Assembly: GCF_913775985.1 (NCBI RefSeq)
Contig: NZ_CAJYMB010000088.1
Span: 1 to 64,000 of the forward strand
DNA length: 64,000 nucleotides
Source of the DNA: an uncultured Pluralibacter sp.
GTDB taxonomy: Bacteria > Pseudomonadota > Gammaproteobacteria > Enterobacterales > Enterobacteriaceae
Direction of reading: 5' to 3'
Shown: positions 47,568-57,820 of the stretch, piece after piece
How the letters are laid out: the number at the start of each line of letters is the position of its first letter
Position numbering within the stretch: the stretch's first letter is position 1
Translations under genes and position numbers: made by a program
Notes under the pieces: generated by a model
Told to the model about the DNA's origin: nothing
Databases searched by the model: none
The model's input: the letters and a program-made list of their open reading frames with translations, nothing else

Positions 47568-49030
47568 GCGCAAAGCTCCTTGGTCTGTTGGGGGCGAAAC
47601 GCCGCGGCTCGGCGGGCGATCTCGCTATTCTGATTAGGGATAAAGGTGGTCAGGGCGTGGTTGTCGCGCACCACCTTGCGGAAATCGTCAACGTTATTGA
47701 GTTCGTCCAGCGCCATCAGCTGGACGCCAATGTTGCCCAGCGTCGAAGCCTCTACCGGCCCGGCAATCACCGTGATGCCGCAGGCGTCGGCGCAGAGCTG
47801 GTTGAGCAGGGCGTTCTGGCAGCCGCCGCCCACCACGTGCAGCTGCGAGAAAGCGTGGCCGTGCAGGTCTGCCAGCTCGTTCAGCACCCGGGCGTACAGC
47901 AGCGCGAGGCTGTCGAAAATGCAGCGCGCCAGTTCAGCGGCGGTGTCCGGCACCGGCTGGCCGCTTTCGCGGCAGGCGGCCTGAATTTCGGCGCTCATGT
48001 TGTTCGGGTTGATAAAGCGGTCATCGTTGGGATTGATCACCGCGCGGCAGGCGGGCAGCGCCGCGGTTTCGCTGATTAAGGCGCCAATATCACTGACGTT
48101 CTGCTCTTTGATCACCCGCTGCAGCAGCCAGAGGCCCATAATATTTTTCAGCACCCGGTAGCGGCTTTCGGCGCCGCCTTCGTTGGTGATGTTATTGGCC
48201 AGCGCAACGTCGCTGGTGCAGGGGGTTTTGCTCTCGTAGCCCATCAGCGACCAGGTGCCGGAAGAGAGATAGGCCGCGTACTGGTCCGCCAGCGGGGAGG
48301 CGATCACCGCACTGGCAGTGTCGTGACTGGCGACGGCCACCACCGGAATTTTATTGCCCAGCGGGCAGATCCAGTGGCCGATAACGTTGCCCGGATGGGT
48401 CGGCGTGCCGAACCAGGCGCGGTCGGCGCCGGCCCACTCAAGCAGCGCGTCATCCCAGCTGTCGGTGTTGATATTGACCATCTGGGTGGTGGTGGCGTTG
48501 GTGTATTCCCAGTTCATTACGCCGGTCAGGCGGTAGCTGAAGTAGTCGGGGATCAGCAGGGCGCGGGAGACGTTTTTCAGCAGGTCGGGCTGCTGCTCGC
48601 GCAGGGCGCGAAACTGATAAAGGGTGTTGAACGGCAGAAACTGGATGCCGCTGCGGCGGTAGATCTCCGCCCGGCCGAGCTGCGCTTCGGCGCGCTGCAT
48701 AACGCCCCAGGTGCGGCTGTCGCGATAGGACACGGGCGGACCAACGCGCTCGCCGCGGGCATCGAGCAGCACCACGTCCACGCCCCAGGTGTCGATGCCG
48801 ATACTGTCTATCAGGATCCCGTCATCGCACACCTTTTTCAGGCCGAGGCGGATCTCCGCTTCCAGCGCGTCCACGTCCCAGCAGTCGCTGCCGTCGATTT
48901 TTTGCAGGGTGTTTACAAAGCGGTGCATCTCGCGCAGCGACAGGTGCTGGCTCTGGCGATCGTAGCTTGCCAGCATGACGCGCCCGCTGGAGGCGCCTAA
49001 ATCCACGGCGACACAATGACGAAAACTCAT
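47564..49030 (-). CDS. rhaB: Rhamnulokinase
   Basis: RhaB phosphorylates L-rhamnulose at O1 with ATP. It is a FGGY-family sugar kinase of 488 aa. The N-terminal phosphate loop [13 protein letters not shown] and the segments [11 protein letters not shown] and [10 protein letters not shown] are present, as is the C-terminal ATP region [17 protein letters not shown]. The ATG at 49030 follows AGGACTCCTGCC. The open frame continues upstream through the promoter region, which is not coding. It is the first gene of the rhaB-A-D-fucO-M operon, divergent from rhaSR. Confidence 0.98.
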   Translation of the reverse strand: MSFRHCVAVDLGASSGRVMLASYDRQSQHLSLREMHRFVNTLQKIDGSDCWDVDALEAEIRLGLKKVCDDGILIDSIGIDTWGVDVVLLDARGERVGPPVSYRDSRTWGVMQRAEAQLGRAEIYRRSGIQFLPFNTLYQFRALREQQPDLLKNVSRALLIPDYFSYRLTGVMNWEYTNATTTQMVNINTDSWDDALLEWAGADRAWFGTPTHPGNVIGHWICPLGNKIPVVAVASHDTASAVIASPLADQYAAYLSSGTWSLMGYESKTPCTSDVALANNITNEGGAESRYRVLKNIMGLWLLQRVIKEQNVSDIGALISETAALPACRAVINPNDDRFINPNNMSAEIQAACRESGQPVPDTAAELARCIFDSLALLYARVLNELADLHGHAFSQLHVVGGGCQNALLNQLCADACGITVIAGPVEASTLGNIGVQLMALDELNNVDDFRKVVRDNHALTTFIPNQNSEIARRAAAFRPQQTKELCA

Positions 49031-49138
49031 GGCAGGAGTCCTTCTGATAATCGATGGCGTCAGTCTGAAACAGAAATGGCGGGCAGACCTTCTCGCCACG
49101 GACAGGCGAAAATGGGCGCTGGCAAGAAAGCAAAGGTG

Positions 49139-49160
49139 AACGTGAGAGGCTTCACAGTTT
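49139..49160. promoter_or_regulatory. Putative CRP site in the rhaB-rhaS divergent promoter
   Basis: On the minus strand TGTGA-AGCCTC-TCACG fits the CRP consensus TGTGA-N6-TCACA with one mismatch, about 120 bp upstream of rhaB. The 301-bp gap (49031-49331) should also hold the RhaS and RhaR sites; CTTTGCTTTCTTGCC on the minus strand near 49120-49134 is a candidate RhaS half-site. Confidence 0.6.
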
Positions 49161-49331
49161 TGGCCGAAGTGCGCGCGGGCGGCTGGTGTGACGGCCTGCG
49201 CATTTCCCGATCTTTCCCGTCTTTTCTTGAAATTCGCGCAGCTTTTGCGTCTTTTGCTGTCGAAAATTGAAGGTGCGCGGCGGGAGCGCTGATTATTATC
49301 GCGGTAACTCTTCTCAGTCAGCGAGGCTGTT

Positions 49332-50168
49332 ATGACCCTTCTCCAGAGCGTGGATTTTTTTCCGTCAGGACACGCCCCTGTGGCCATTGAGCCGCGGCTG
49401 CCGCAGGGTGCTTTCCCGGAGCATCATCATGATTTTCATGAAATTGTGATCGTCGAGCACGGCACCGGGATCCACGTTTTTAACGGCCAGCCCTACACCA
49501 TCGCCGGCGGCTCGGTGTGCTTCGTGCGCGATTGCGATCGGCACCTGTACGAGCACACCGACAACCTGTGCCTGACCAACGTGCTGTACCGCTCCCCGGA
49601 GTCTTTCCAGTTTTTATCCGGCGTGCAAAAGCTGCTGCCCCAGATGCAGGACGGGGTTTACCCTTCCCACTGGCGGGTGAACCAGGCGGTGCTGCAGCAG
49701 GTGCGGCAGATTATCGCCAGAATGGAGACCCAGGACGACGGCGAGGAGGCGTATGCCGTTGCCGATCGCGAGCTGCTGTTTATGCAGCTGCTGGTGCTGC
49801 TGCGCAGGGGCAGCATGGTAGAAGCTGCGGCGAGCAGCGACGTGCGTATCAACCAGCTTCTGGCGTGGCTTGAAGAGCACTTTGCTGAAGAGGTCTGCTG
49901 GGAAGAGGTCGCGGCGCGCTTTTCACTGTCGCTGCGCACACTGCACCGCCAGCTTAAGCAGCACACCGGCCTGACGCCCCAGCGCTATCTCAATCGCGTG
50001 CGGCTGACCCGGGCGCGGCACCTGCTGCGCCACGGCGACGACAGCGTTACGGAAGTCGCCTTTCGCTGCGGTTTTAGCGACAGTAACCACTTTTCGACCC
50101 TGTTTCGCCGGGAATTTAGCTGGTCGCCCCGGGACGTGCGCCAGGGGCGGGATACCCTGCTGCAGTAA
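49332..50168 (+). CDS. rhaS: Rhamnose operon activator RhaS (AraC family)
   Basis: RhaS with L-rhamnose activates rhaBAD-type and rhaT promoters. The N-terminal cupin domain (residues about 1-150) has [19 protein letters not shown]. Two helix-turn-helix motifs follow in the C-terminal AraC domain (about 175-275; [20 protein letters not shown] and [20 protein letters not shown]). Length 278 aa equals E. coli. It is transcribed away from rhaB and is followed by rhaR after 72 bp. Confidence 0.97.
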   Translation: MTLLQSVDFFPSGHAPVAIEPRLPQGAFPEHHHDFHEIVIVEHGTGIHVFNGQPYTIAGGSVCFVRDCDRHLYEHTDNLCLTNVLYRSPESFQFLSGVQKLLPQMQDGVYPSHWRVNQAVLQQVRQIIARMETQDDGEEAYAVADRELLFMQLLVLLRRGSMVEAAASSDVRINQLLAWLEEHFAEEVCWEEVAARFSLSLRTLHRQLKQHTGLTPQRYLNRVRLTRARHLLRHGDDSVTEVAFRCGFSDSNHFSTLFRREFSWSPRDVRQGRDTLLQ

Positions 50169-50240
50169 CGCGAAACCCATCAACGTTTGCGCGGTGCAAA
50201 AAGGGAATAATAAACGGTTCTTTTTCCGCTGAGGTTTTCC

Positions 50241-51089
50241 GTGACGGCACCGCTAACGCTTCTTAAAAAGGATTTCTTCCCGTCGCCGCAGCAGGCGGTG
50301 GCGGTAGCCGATCGCTATCCGCAAAACGTGTTTGCCGAACACACCCATGACTTCTGCGAGCTGGTGCTGGTGTGGCGCGGCAACGGCCTGCACATTCTCA
50401 ACGATCGCCCTTACCGCATTACCCGCGGGGATCTGTTCTATATCCGTGCGGAAGACAAGCACGCTTACACGTCGGTTAACGATCTGGTGTTGCAAAACAT
50501 TATCTACTGCCCGGAGCGGCTCAGGCTCAACGTGGACTGGGCGGCGCATATTCCCGGTCTGAATGATGCATCCGGCGCGCCGCACTGGCGGATCGGCAGC
50601 TCGGGAATGGCGCCGGTTCGCCAGGCCATTGCCCGGCTCGAGCAGGAGTGCGCCCGGGAGTTTTCCGACGGCGGCGATATGACGGAGCTGCTGTTCGCCC
50701 AGCTGGTGCTGACTCTGCACCGCCACCGCTACGCTACCGATAATCTGGCGGCCACCGAAAGCGAAGCGCTGCTCGATAAGCTGCTGACGGCGCTGGCGGG
50801 GAGCCTCAATCGTCCCTTTGCGCTGGACGCCTTTTGCGCCGCGCAGGAGTGCAGCGAGCGGGCGCTGCGCCAGCAGTTTCGCCAGCAAACCGGGATGAGC
50901 ATTAATCACTATTTACGCCAGCAGCGGATCTGCCACGCCCAGTATTTGCTGCGGCACACGGAGATGTTAATTGGCGAAGTGGCGATGCAGTGCGGCTTTG
51001 AGGACAGTAACTACTTTTCGGTGGTGTTTAACCGGGAGGTGGGGATGACGCCGGGCCAGTGGCGTCATCGCCATAAGAACGTTGCCTGA
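50241..51089 (+). CDS. rhaR: Rhamnose regulator RhaR (AraC family)
   Basis: RhaR with rhamnose activates rhaSR transcription. A cupin sensor domain ([19 protein letters not shown]) is followed by an AraC DNA-binding domain ([41 protein letters not shown]). The GTG start at 50241 gives 282 aa, matching one of the two lengths used for E. coli RhaR. Its stop abuts the end of rhaT on the other strand, so the two converge without a gap. Confidence 0.96.
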   Translation: MTAPLTLLKKDFFPSPQQAVAVADRYPQNVFAEHTHDFCELVLVWRGNGLHILNDRPYRITRGDLFYIRAEDKHAYTSVNDLVLQNIIYCPERLRLNVDWAAHIPGLNDASGAPHWRIGSSGMAPVRQAIARLEQECAREFSDGGDMTELLFAQLVLTLHRHRYATDNLAATESEALLDKLLTALAGSLNRPFALDAFCAAQECSERALRQQFRQQTGMSINHYLRQQRICHAQYLLRHTEMLIGEVAMQCGFEDSNYFSVVFNREVGMTPGQWRHRHKNVA

Positions 51090-52124
51090 TTAACTCGCCA
51101 TGCCGAGGCCGACGATGTTGGCGGCGATGATAATCACCACGCAGCCGAGGCTCAGCACTTTCACCGGACGGCGTCCCGCGCTGCTCCACTCTTTCAGTAC
51201 CAGACCAACCACGCCGCCGCAGAGCACGTAGAAGCTCATGTGCAGCATCCAGCTCATGTAGTCGTACTGCGCCGGGATGCTGGCGTGGCCCCAGGCGTAG
51301 AAGAAGAACTGCAGATACCACATCAGGCCGCCGAGGGCGGAGAGCAGCAGGTTAGCCACCAGCAGCGGCTTAGCCTGTGAGAGATCCGCTTTAATAGACA
51401 GCTCGGGACGGGTAGCGAGGCGCACGAAGCAGAAGCCGAGGTTCACCAGCGCGCCGCCGCCCATAATCACCACGTAGCTCGGCAGGGCCACGTACAGCGG
51501 ATCGACGCCCAGCGCCGCGGCCGCTTCGTGCATTGGCTTGGCCGCATTCATGGCAAAGGACATACCGGCAGAGAAGATGCCGCACATCACCGCCAGCACG
51601 ATGCCTTTTTTGAGATTGAACTCTTCGGCGCGGATGCCCATTTTGCGCTCTTTAAGCTGGCCCGCGCGGGTCACAATCCCGACGCCGACTACCGCAACCA
51701 GCACGCCCAGCAGGGTCATGCGCCCGCCCGGGGTACCCACCAGCACACCAAACTGGCCGTTGAGGATCGGCGTCATCAGGGTGCCGACAATCAGCGTAAT
51801 ACCGATGGCGATGCCGATGCCCATCGACATGCCCAGATAGCGCATGGTCAGGCCGTAGTTGATGTTACCGATGCCCCACATGGCGCCGAACAGGAAAACC
51901 GGCAGCAGCGTAGAGGCGCTAAAGGAGCTGTAGTAGGCCCAGAAGTCGGGCAGCAGCATGGCGCTGATGGCCCAGGGCAGGATCAGCCAGGAGACGACGC
52001 CGCCCACCGACCACATGGTTTCCCACGACCAGTGCCTGACCTTTTTAAGCGGGGCATAAAAACAGGCGGCGCTGGCGGCGCCAATCAAATGCCAAAAAAT
52101 ACCCATCGTAATCGCGTGACTCAT
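51090..52124 (-). CDS. rhaT: L-rhamnose/proton symporter
   Basis: RhaT imports L-rhamnose (and L-lyxose) with protons. It has ten membrane helices within the drug/metabolite transporter superfamily. [20 protein letters not shown] begins the E. coli-like protein. The ATG at 52124 gives 344 aa, the E. coli length; an upstream ATG at 52163 would add 13 non-conserved residues. It is convergent with rhaR, and divergent from sodA across a 287-bp promoter region. Confidence 0.97.
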   Translation of the reverse strand: MSHAITMGIFWHLIGAASAACFYAPLKKVRHWSWETMWSVGGVVSWLILPWAISAMLLPDFWAYYSSFSASTLLPVFLFGAMWGIGNINYGLTMRYLGMSMGIGIAIGITLIVGTLMTPILNGQFGVLVGTPGGRMTLLGVLVAVVGVGIVTRAGQLKERKMGIRAEEFNLKKGIVLAVMCGIFSAGMSFAMNAAKPMHEAAAALGVDPLYVALPSYVVIMGGGALVNLGFCFVRLATRPELSIKADLSQAKPLLVANLLLSALGGLMWYLQFFFYAWGHASIPAQYDYMSWMLHMSFYVLCGGVVGLVLKEWSSAGRRPVKVLSLGCVVIIIAANIVGLGMAS

Positions 52125-52318
52125 TTTTTTATCCTCAGCGGGTGACGTCGACAAATGTTTCATCTGACCCGACGAGTATAAAAATTGGTCATCCGATTAA
52201 CCTTTGGCCTGTTGCCGCCCTGGAGCGGCGGCTGGCAAAAAGCGCGAGTTCACGCCGTGCGGCCTCACAAAAACAGCAACATAGCCTGAAAAATTAACCA
52301 TGCAAACAGTGCGGCATT

Positions 52319-52337
52319 GATAATCATTTTCAATATC
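52319..52337. promoter_or_regulatory. Fur box at the sodA promoter
   Basis: GATAATCATTTTCAATATC matches the 19-bp Fur consensus at most positions. It lies about 15 bp ahead of a TATAAT -10 element (52350-52355). E. coli sodA is repressed by Fur in the same place. Confidence 0.75.
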
Positions 52338-52411
52338 ATTTAATTAACTATAATGATCCGACTGCTTACGCGGCGTTCACACTTCTGCCGCCCACTTAAA
52401 TGGAGATGAAT

Positions 52412-53032
52412 ATGAGCTATACACTGCCATCCCTTCCGTACGCGTACGATGCACTTGAGCCGCACTTCGACAAGCAGACGATGGAAATCCATCACTCTAA
52501 ACACCACCAGACTTACGTTAACAACGCCAATGCGGCGCTGGAAAACCTGCCTGAGTTTGCCAATCTGCCCGTTGAAGAGCTGATTACCAAACTGGACCAG
52601 GTGCCTGCTGATAAGAAAACGGCGCTGCGCAACAACGGCGGCGGTCACGCCAACCACAGCCTGTTCTGGAAAGGCCTGAAAAAAGGCACCACCCTGCAGG
52701 GCGACCTGAAGGCTGCTATCGAGAGCACCTTCGGCTCCGTTGAGAAATTTAAAGAAGAGTTCGAGAAAGCCGCTGCCTCTCGTTTCGGCTCCGGCTGGGC
52801 GTGGCTGGTGCTGAAAGACGGCAAGCTGGCCGTGGTATCTACCGCGAACCAGGACTCTCCGCTGATGGGTGAAGCCATCTCCGGCACCTCCGGCTACCCG
52901 ATCCTGGGTCTGGACGTTTGGGAGCACGCTTACTACCTGAAATTCCAGAACCGCCGCCCGGACTACATCAAAGAGTTCTGGAACGTGGTGAACTGGGACG
53001 AAGCAGCCGCGCGTTTCGCTGCTAAAAAATAA
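52412..53032 (+). CDS. sodA: Superoxide dismutase [Mn]
   Basis: SodA dismutes superoxide in the cytoplasm with manganese. The metal ligands are His27 ([11 protein letters not shown]), His82 (NHSLFW), Asp168 and His172 (DVWEHAYY). The ATG at 52412 after GGAGATGAAT gives 206 aa as in E. coli; an ATG four codons earlier is in frame but not conserved. A Fur box lies upstream, and the regulators SoxS and ArcA are expected there too. A terminator follows. Confidence 0.99.
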   Translation: MSYTLPSLPYAYDALEPHFDKQTMEIHHSKHHQTYVNNANAALENLPEFANLPVEELITKLDQVPADKKTALRNNGGGHANHSLFWKGLKKGTTLQGDLKAAIESTFGSVEKFKEEFEKAAASRFGSGWAWLVLKDGKLAVVSTANQDSPLMGEAISGTSGYPILGLDVWEHAYYLKFQNRRPDYIKEFWNVVNWDEAAARFAAKK

Positions 53033-53054
53033 GACCTCGCTCTTATGTACTGCC

Positions 53055-53084
53055 GACCCCGCTCACTGAGTGGGGTTTTTTTTG
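53055..53084 (+). terminator. Terminator after sodA
   Basis: ACCCCGCTCA/TGAGTGGGGT stem with a very short loop, followed by eight T residues. Confidence 0.93.
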
Positions 53085-53178
53085 CCCAAAACCTCCCTCG
53101 CCGCGTGCGCGAAATCTCGCTATGCCGGCCGCGAACGTGCCAGAATAGCGGGTATTGTGCGACAGCTCAGGAGGGGAA

Positions 53179-53853
53179 ATGCATTACGTAGCGGAGGTCT
53201 TTACGGGCCGGGTTCAGGATTACGACGGCAGCCGGCCCAGCGCCATTGCCAAGCGCCAGGTGGACGGCGAGCTGATGCTGGGCGCGGCAGGACTTGCAGG
53301 AGACGAGCAGGCGGAAAAGAGCTGGCACGGCGGGCCCGACCGCGCCCTGTGCCACTATCCCCGCGAGCACTACGCGCACTGGAAGCGGGAGTTTCCCGCA
53401 CAGGCGGATCTCTTTTACGCGCCGGCGTTTGGCGAAAACCTGTCGACGGAAGGGCTCACCGAGGAGAACGTTTTTATCGGCGATATCTTCCGCTGGGGCG
53501 ACGCGCTGATTCAGGTTACCCAGCCTCGCTCGCCGTGCTTTAAGCTCAACTATCATTTCGATATCGGCGATATCTCGGCCCTGATGCAGGCGAGCGGCAA
53601 GGTGGGCTGGCTGTATCGGGTTATTGACGGTGGGAAGGTATCAACGGAGCAGCCGCTGGTGCTGGCATCCCGGCTCAGCGACGTGAGCGTGCGCGAGGCG
53701 GCGGCTATCGCGTGGCATATGCCATTCGACGACGAGCAGTATCACCGCCTGCTGTCGGCGGCGGGGCTGTCGGTGAGCTGGGCTCGCACTATGCAGAAGA
53801 GGCGGATAAGCGGTCAGATTGAGGATAATTCCCGGCGGCTGTGGGGCAAATAG
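53179..53853 (+). CDS. yiiM: MOSC domain protein YiiM
   Basis: YiiM is a 224-aa cytoplasmic MOSC-domain protein of the molybdenum cofactor sulfurase C-terminal class. E. coli YiiM reduces 6-hydroxylaminopurine and protects from N-hydroxylated base analogues. The conserved Cys is in QPRSPCFKLNYHF, and the Moco-contacting HGGPDRALCHYPREH segment is present. The ATG at 53179 (MHYVAEVFTG) after AGGAGGGG gives the E. coli length. In E. coli kdgT lies between sodA and yiiM; it is absent here. Confidence 0.95.
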   Translation: MHYVAEVFTGRVQDYDGSRPSAIAKRQVDGELMLGAAGLAGDEQAEKSWHGGPDRALCHYPREHYAHWKREFPAQADLFYAPAFGENLSTEGLTEENVFIGDIFRWGDALIQVTQPRSPCFKLNYHFDIGDISALMQASGKVGWLYRVIDGGKVSTEQPLVLASRLSDVSVREAAAIAWHMPFDDEQYHRLLSAAGLSVSWARTMQKRRISGQIEDNSRRLWGK

Positions 53854-53871
53854 CCGCCGGGTGTGAGCCTG

Positions 53872-55245
53872 CTAGTTACGTTTGTACAGCGGCAGCCACA
53901 TTGTCAGGCGCAGGCCGCCCAGCGGGCTGTCGTCGGCCTTGACCCAGCCCCGGTGCTGCTGAATGGCGGTTTCCACAATCGCCAGCCCCAGCCCGGTACC
54001 GCCGGAGGCGCGATCCCGCGCTTCGTCGGTGCGGTAGAACGGCCGGAAGATCTGCTCCCGGTCTTCCGGACTCACGCCCGGGCCGTCATCGTCCACGTGA
54101 ATGGTGATGCCGTCTTTATCCACCGCGAAGCTGACCTCGATTTTGGTATGCGAGTAGCGCAGGGCGTTGCGGACAATGTTCTCAAACGCGCTCTCCAGCG
54201 CGTTGGGGTTGCCGTACAGCGGCCACGGACCGGGCGGATAGACCACGGTAAAGGATTTCCCGACCTGCTCCGCTTCAAATGCGGCGTTGTCCAGCACCTC
54301 GCTCCACAGCTGGTTGGCCTTCAGCGTTTCGCTCAGCAGCGCGTTCTTCGCCTGATTGCGCGACATCACCAGCAGATCGTTAATCATGCTGTCCAGGCGC
54401 TGCGCTTCCGTTTCGATGCGCTCCAGCTCTTTGCTTTCCCCGGCCCGGCGGCGCAGCAGGGCGGTGCCGAGCTGCAGGCGCGTCAGGGGCGTGCGCAGCT
54501 CGTGGGAGATGTCGGACAGCAGGCGCTGGTTAGCGGTCATCATCCGCTCCAGAGCGGTCACCATCTGGTTAAAGCTGGTGCCTGCGGCGAGAAACTCCTG
54601 CGGGCCGGATTCCAGCTCCGGGTGCTGGCGCAGGTTGCCCTGGGCCACTTCATCGGCGGCATTTTTCAGCTTGCGCGCCGGTTTGGCGAGGCTCCAGGCC
54701 AGCCACAGCAGCAGCGGGGCGCTCACCAGCATGGTGACGATCAGCAGCAGCAGCGGGCGGTCAAACAGCAGGTTGATAAAATCTGACTGCGAGGTGCTCG
54801 CCGGGCGGATCAGGTACAGCTGGTAGTTGTCTTCGCCGTCTCTCACCGAGAACGGCCCCACCATTTCAACCCGGCCGTAGCGCTTTTTCTGCGGATGATC
54901 GGCATTATCGGACTGGCCGATAAAGTTGCGAATGATCTGCATTTCGCTGCGTTCTGCGCCGATCACGCGGCCTTCGCTGGTCACCAGCAGCAGGCGCTGC
55001 CCCGGCGGGGCCCACTTGTCGATGGCGCGAAACAGGCGGCGCCACCACATTAAATCGTTAGGCGGATCGTTGGCCAGCTCGGCTTCGACGTGCTGCTCAA
55101 TCATCAGGCCCTGGCGCTGCTCGCTATCGAGCAGCTCGGTCATTTGGCGGGAGTCCAGCTTGGGTAACATCAGCACCAGCATCAGCACCAGTGCCAGCGT
55201 CAGCCAGAAAATGGCAAAAATGCGGGCGGTCAAACTTCCTATCAT
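53872..55245 (-). CDS. cpxA: Envelope stress sensor kinase CpxA
   Basis: CpxA senses misfolded envelope proteins and phosphorylates CpxR. Residues 7-28 and about 165-185 are membrane helices flanking the periplasmic sensor domain, then a HAMP linker. The H box LLSDISHELRTPLTRL (His at about 248) and the N and G boxes ENIVRNALRYSH, DDDGPGVSPEDREQIF and GGTGLGLAIVE are intact. Length is 457 aa. Its start overlaps the cpxR stop. Confidence 0.98.
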   Translation of the reverse strand: MIGSLTARIFAIFWLTLALVLMLVLMLPKLDSRQMTELLDSEQRQGLMIEQHVEAELANDPPNDLMWWRRLFRAIDKWAPPGQRLLLVTSEGRVIGAERSEMQIIRNFIGQSDNADHPQKKRYGRVEMVGPFSVRDGEDNYQLYLIRPASTSQSDFINLLFDRPLLLLIVTMLVSAPLLLWLAWSLAKPARKLKNAADEVAQGNLRQHPELESGPQEFLAAGTSFNQMVTALERMMTANQRLLSDISHELRTPLTRLQLGTALLRRRAGESKELERIETEAQRLDSMINDLLVMSRNQAKNALLSETLKANQLWSEVLDNAAFEAEQVGKSFTVVYPPGPWPLYGNPNALESAFENIVRNALRYSHTKIEVSFAVDKDGITIHVDDDGPGVSPEDREQIFRPFYRTDEARDRASGGTGLGLAIVETAIQQHRGWVKADDSPLGGLRLTMWLPLYKRN

Positions 55246-55940
55246 GAAGCGGAAACCATCAGATAGCCGCGCCCGCGCAGGGTTTTAAACCACGGGTGGC
55301 CGTCTTTGCGCTCCGGCAGCTTGCGGCGCAGGTTCGAGATATGCATGTCAATGGCGCGGTCAAACGGCGTCAGGCGCTTGCCGAGCACTTCCTGACTCAG
55401 ATGTTCGCGGGAAACCACCTGGCCGAGATGCTGGGCCAGCAGGTAGAGGAGCGTGAACTCGGTGCCGGTAAGTTCCAGCGCGATGCCGTCAAAGCTGGCT
55501 TCCTGGCGGCCGGGATTAAGGCTCAGGCCGTCAACCTGCAGGGTCGGCGAGCCGGTTTCGGTGGTCTGCTGCTGTTCGCTCCAGTGCGAGCGGCGCAGGA
55601 TGGCGCGAATGCGGGCAACCAGTTCGCGGTCGTTGAACGGCTTCGGCAGGTAGTCGTCGGCGCCCAGCTCAAGGCCGAGTACGCGATCCAGCTCGCTGCC
55701 GCGGGCGGTGAGCATAATCACGGGGGTCTGGTGTGTCTGGCGCAGCTCTTTAAGGGTATCGATACCGTTTTTCTTCGGCATCATCACGTCGAGCAAAAGC
55801 AGGTCGATGCTGTCATCCAGAAGGGTTAACGCCTGTTCGCCATCGTGGGCGACAATGACGTTGAAGCCTTCCATATCGAGCAGCTCCTTTAAAAGGGAGG
55901 TGAGCTCCCGGTCGTCATCAACTAATAAGATTTTATTCAT
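55242..55940 (-). CDS. cpxR: Envelope stress response regulator CpxR
   Basis: CpxR is an OmpR-type regulator of 232 aa. The receiver domain has the acidic pocket LVDDDREL, phospho-acceptor Asp51 in LLLLDVMMPK, and the Lys of YLPKPFNDREL. The winged-helix effector domain contains DRAIDMHISNLRRKL. It controls dsbA, cpxP and its own operon; its box is visible in the divergent cpxR-cpxP promoter region. Confidence 0.98.
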   Translation of the reverse strand: MNKILLVDDDRELTSLLKELLDMEGFNVIVAHDGEQALTLLDDSIDLLLLDVMMPKKNGIDTLKELRQTHQTPVIMLTARGSELDRVLGLELGADDYLPKPFNDRELVARIRAILRRSHWSEQQQTTETGSPTLQVDGLSLNPGRQEASFDGIALELTGTEFTLLYLLAQHLGQVVSREHLSQEVLGKRLTPFDRAIDMHISNLRRKLPERKDGHPWFKTLRGRGYLMVSAS

Positions 55941-55995
55941 TGTTTAAATACCTCCGAGGCAGAAATTACGTCATCAACGCGCGCTAATCTATGAC

Positions 55996-56010
55996 TTTAC
56001 GTTGTTTTAC
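55996..56010 (-). promoter_or_regulatory. CpxR box between cpxR and cpxP
   Basis: On the minus strand GTAAA-ACAAC-GTAAA is a perfect CpxR consensus (two GTAAA repeats, 5-bp spacer). It lies in the 149-bp divergent region and can serve both promoters. Confidence 0.9.
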
Positions 56011-56089
56011 ACCCCCTGACGCATGTTTTCAGCCTGAATCGTAGACTGTCTCTCGTTGAATCGCGAAACAAAATATTTGGGAGCAAGCG

Positions 56090-56599
56090 ATGCGCAAAGT
56101 TTTCGCTGCCGTCATGGCTTCAACGCTGGCGCTCAGTGCTCACAGCCAGGCCGCTGAAGTTGCTCAGAGCGTTAACTGGCACCCCGGCGAAGCGGGGGCG
56201 CAAAGCATCAGCCAGGGACATATGTTCGACGGCATAAACTTTACCGAGCATCAACGCCAGCAGATGCGCGACTTGATGCAGCAGGCCCGGAGAGTTCAGC
56301 CTCCCGTTAATGTTAGCGAAATGGAGACAATGCATAAGCTTGTCACCGCAGACAAATTTAGTGAAACCGCCGTCCGTGCCCAGGCTGAAAAAATGGCGCA
56401 GGAGCAGGTTGCCAGACAGGTCGAAATGGCCAAAGTTCGCAACCAGATGTATCACCTGCTCACCCCGGACCAGCAGGCGGTTTTAAACGAGAAACACCAG
56501 CAGCGTATGGATCAGCTGCGGGAGGTTGCCAGGATGCAACAAGGGGCAATGCCCGTACTGTTTAGTAGCAACAGTAGTAGACACCGTAGCACCCAGTAA
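56090..56599 (+). CDS. cpxP: Periplasmic CpxA inhibitor CpxP
   Basis: CpxP is a periplasmic adaptor that dampens CpxA and delivers misfolded pilins to DegP. A signal peptide ends SQA (about residue 21). The mature protein has the two helical LTxxQ-type motifs ([30 protein letters not shown]) that define the Spy/CpxP family. Length is 169 aa, and GGGAGCAAG precedes the ATG. It is strongly Cpx-induced in E. coli, in keeping with the box upstream. Confidence 0.97.
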   Translation: MRKVFAAVMASTLALSAHSQAAEVAQSVNWHPGEAGAQSISQGHMFDGINFTEHQRQQMRDLMQQARRVQPPVNVSEMETMHKLVTADKFSETAVRAQAEKMAQEQVARQVEMAKVRNQMYHLLTPDQQAVLNEKHQQRMDQLREVARMQQGAMPVLFSSNSSRHRSTQ

Positions 56600-56639
56600 A
56601 GAACCCTGTTTTCCTTGCCATAGACACCATCCCTGTCTT

Positions 56640-56668
56640 CCCCCTCATGATGAGGGGGTTTTTTTTGT
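56640..56668 (+). terminator. Terminator after cpxP
   Basis: CCCCCTCAT/ATGAGGGGG stem followed by eight T residues. CpxQ, an sRNA cut from the cpxP 3' end in E. coli and Salmonella, would end here; the region 56605-56668 is the likely CpxQ equivalent. Confidence 0.92.
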
Positions 56669-56734
56669 CTTTTTCACGCCATAGATTAACCGCACATTCC
56701 GCTATAATACTCCGGGTACATTTCGGGAGTTTTT

Positions 56735-57649
56735 ATGGATCAATCCTACGGCCGCCTCGTCAGTCGGGCAGCAGTGGCGGCAACGGCAATGGCTTCCGTT
56801 CTGCTTTTAATCAAGATTTTTGCGTGGTGGTACACCGGGTCAGTCAGTATTCTGGCGGCGCTGGTGGATTCACTGGTGGACATTGCGGCATCGCTGACTA
56901 ACCTGCTGGTGGTGCGCTACTCGCTGCAGCCCGCCGATGAGAAGCACACTTTCGGCCACGGCAAGGCTGAATCCCTGGCGGCGCTGGCGCAGAGTATGTT
57001 TATCTCCGGCTCGGCGCTGTTCCTGTTTCTGACCGGGATTCAGAGTCTGGTTCATCCCCAGCCGATGCAGCAGCCCGGTATCGGGATGATCGTCACGGTG
57101 ATTGCCCTTATCAGCACGATGGTTTTAGTGACGTTTCAGCGCTGGGTGGTAAAAAAGACCCGCAGTCAGGCGGTGCGCGCCGACATGCTTCACTACCAGT
57201 CAGATGTTATGATGAACGGCGCCATTCTTATCGCGCTGGCCCTCTCCTGGTACGGCTGGCACCGCGCCGATGCGCTGTTTGCGCTGGGCATTGGCGTCTA
57301 TATTTTGTATAGCGCCTTACAGATGGGAAATGAGGCAGTTCAATCTATGCTGGACCGCGCCCTGCCCGAAGAAGAGCGGCAGGAAATCATTAATATTGTT
57401 GCAGCCAGGCCGGGCGTGAAAGGCGCGCACGATCTGAGAACCCGGCAGTCGGGACCGACTCGCTTTATTCAAATTCACCTTGAAATGGAAGACAATCTGC
57501 CTCTCGTTCAGGCTCATCTACTTGCTGAAGAGGTGGAGCAGGCGATATTGAAGCGCTTCCCGGGTTCCGATGTCATTATTCATCAGGATCCCTGTTCGGT
57601 TGTCCCTCAGGATCGGTTGAATAATCCTGACTGGCGTCATTCATTGTAA
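56735..57649 (+). CDS. fieF: Ferrous-iron/zinc efflux pump FieF (YiiP)
   Basis: FieF is a dimeric cation diffusion facilitator that exports Zn(II), Cd(II) and Fe(II) in exchange for protons. Six helices are visible. The transport-site residues lie in DSLVDIAAS (Asp45, Asp49) and HYQSDVMMN (His, Asp), and the cytosolic domain has the His-rich binding residues near HLEMED and IIHQDPC. Length is 304 aa. It stands between cpxP and pfkA as in E. coli. Confidence 0.97.
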   Translation: MDQSYGRLVSRAAVAATAMASVLLLIKIFAWWYTGSVSILAALVDSLVDIAASLTNLLVVRYSLQPADEKHTFGHGKAESLAALAQSMFISGSALFLFLTGIQSLVHPQPMQQPGIGMIVTVIALISTMVLVTFQRWVVKKTRSQAVRADMLHYQSDVMMNGAILIALALSWYGWHRADALFALGIGVYILYSALQMGNEAVQSMLDRALPEEERQEIINIVAARPGVKGAHDLRTRQSGPTRFIQIHLEMEDNLPLVQAHLLAEEVEQAILKRFPGSDVIIHQDPCSVVPQDRLNNPDWRHSL

Positions 57650-57703
57650 GAAGTGTGGTCTCCGTCAGCTTTTTTTGCACAAATTATCGCCAGCTGGCCT
57701 GAC

Positions 57704-57717
57704 CTGAATCAATTCAG
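57704..57717. promoter_or_regulatory. Putative Cra (FruR) site at pfkA
   Basis: The palindrome CTGAATCAATTCAG resembles the Cra operator GCTGAAACGATTCAGC. It lies just before a TATACT -10 element (57732-57737) of pfkA, a Cra-repressed gene in E. coli. Confidence 0.6.
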
Positions 57718-57820
57718 CAAGATGCGTTTGTTATACTATTTCTTCATAGTATCGCCCCTCGCAAAGGGGAGCGCTTCGGGCAACAGAATAATTTAAGTAT
57801 TCCTAAGTTCAGAGGTAGTC

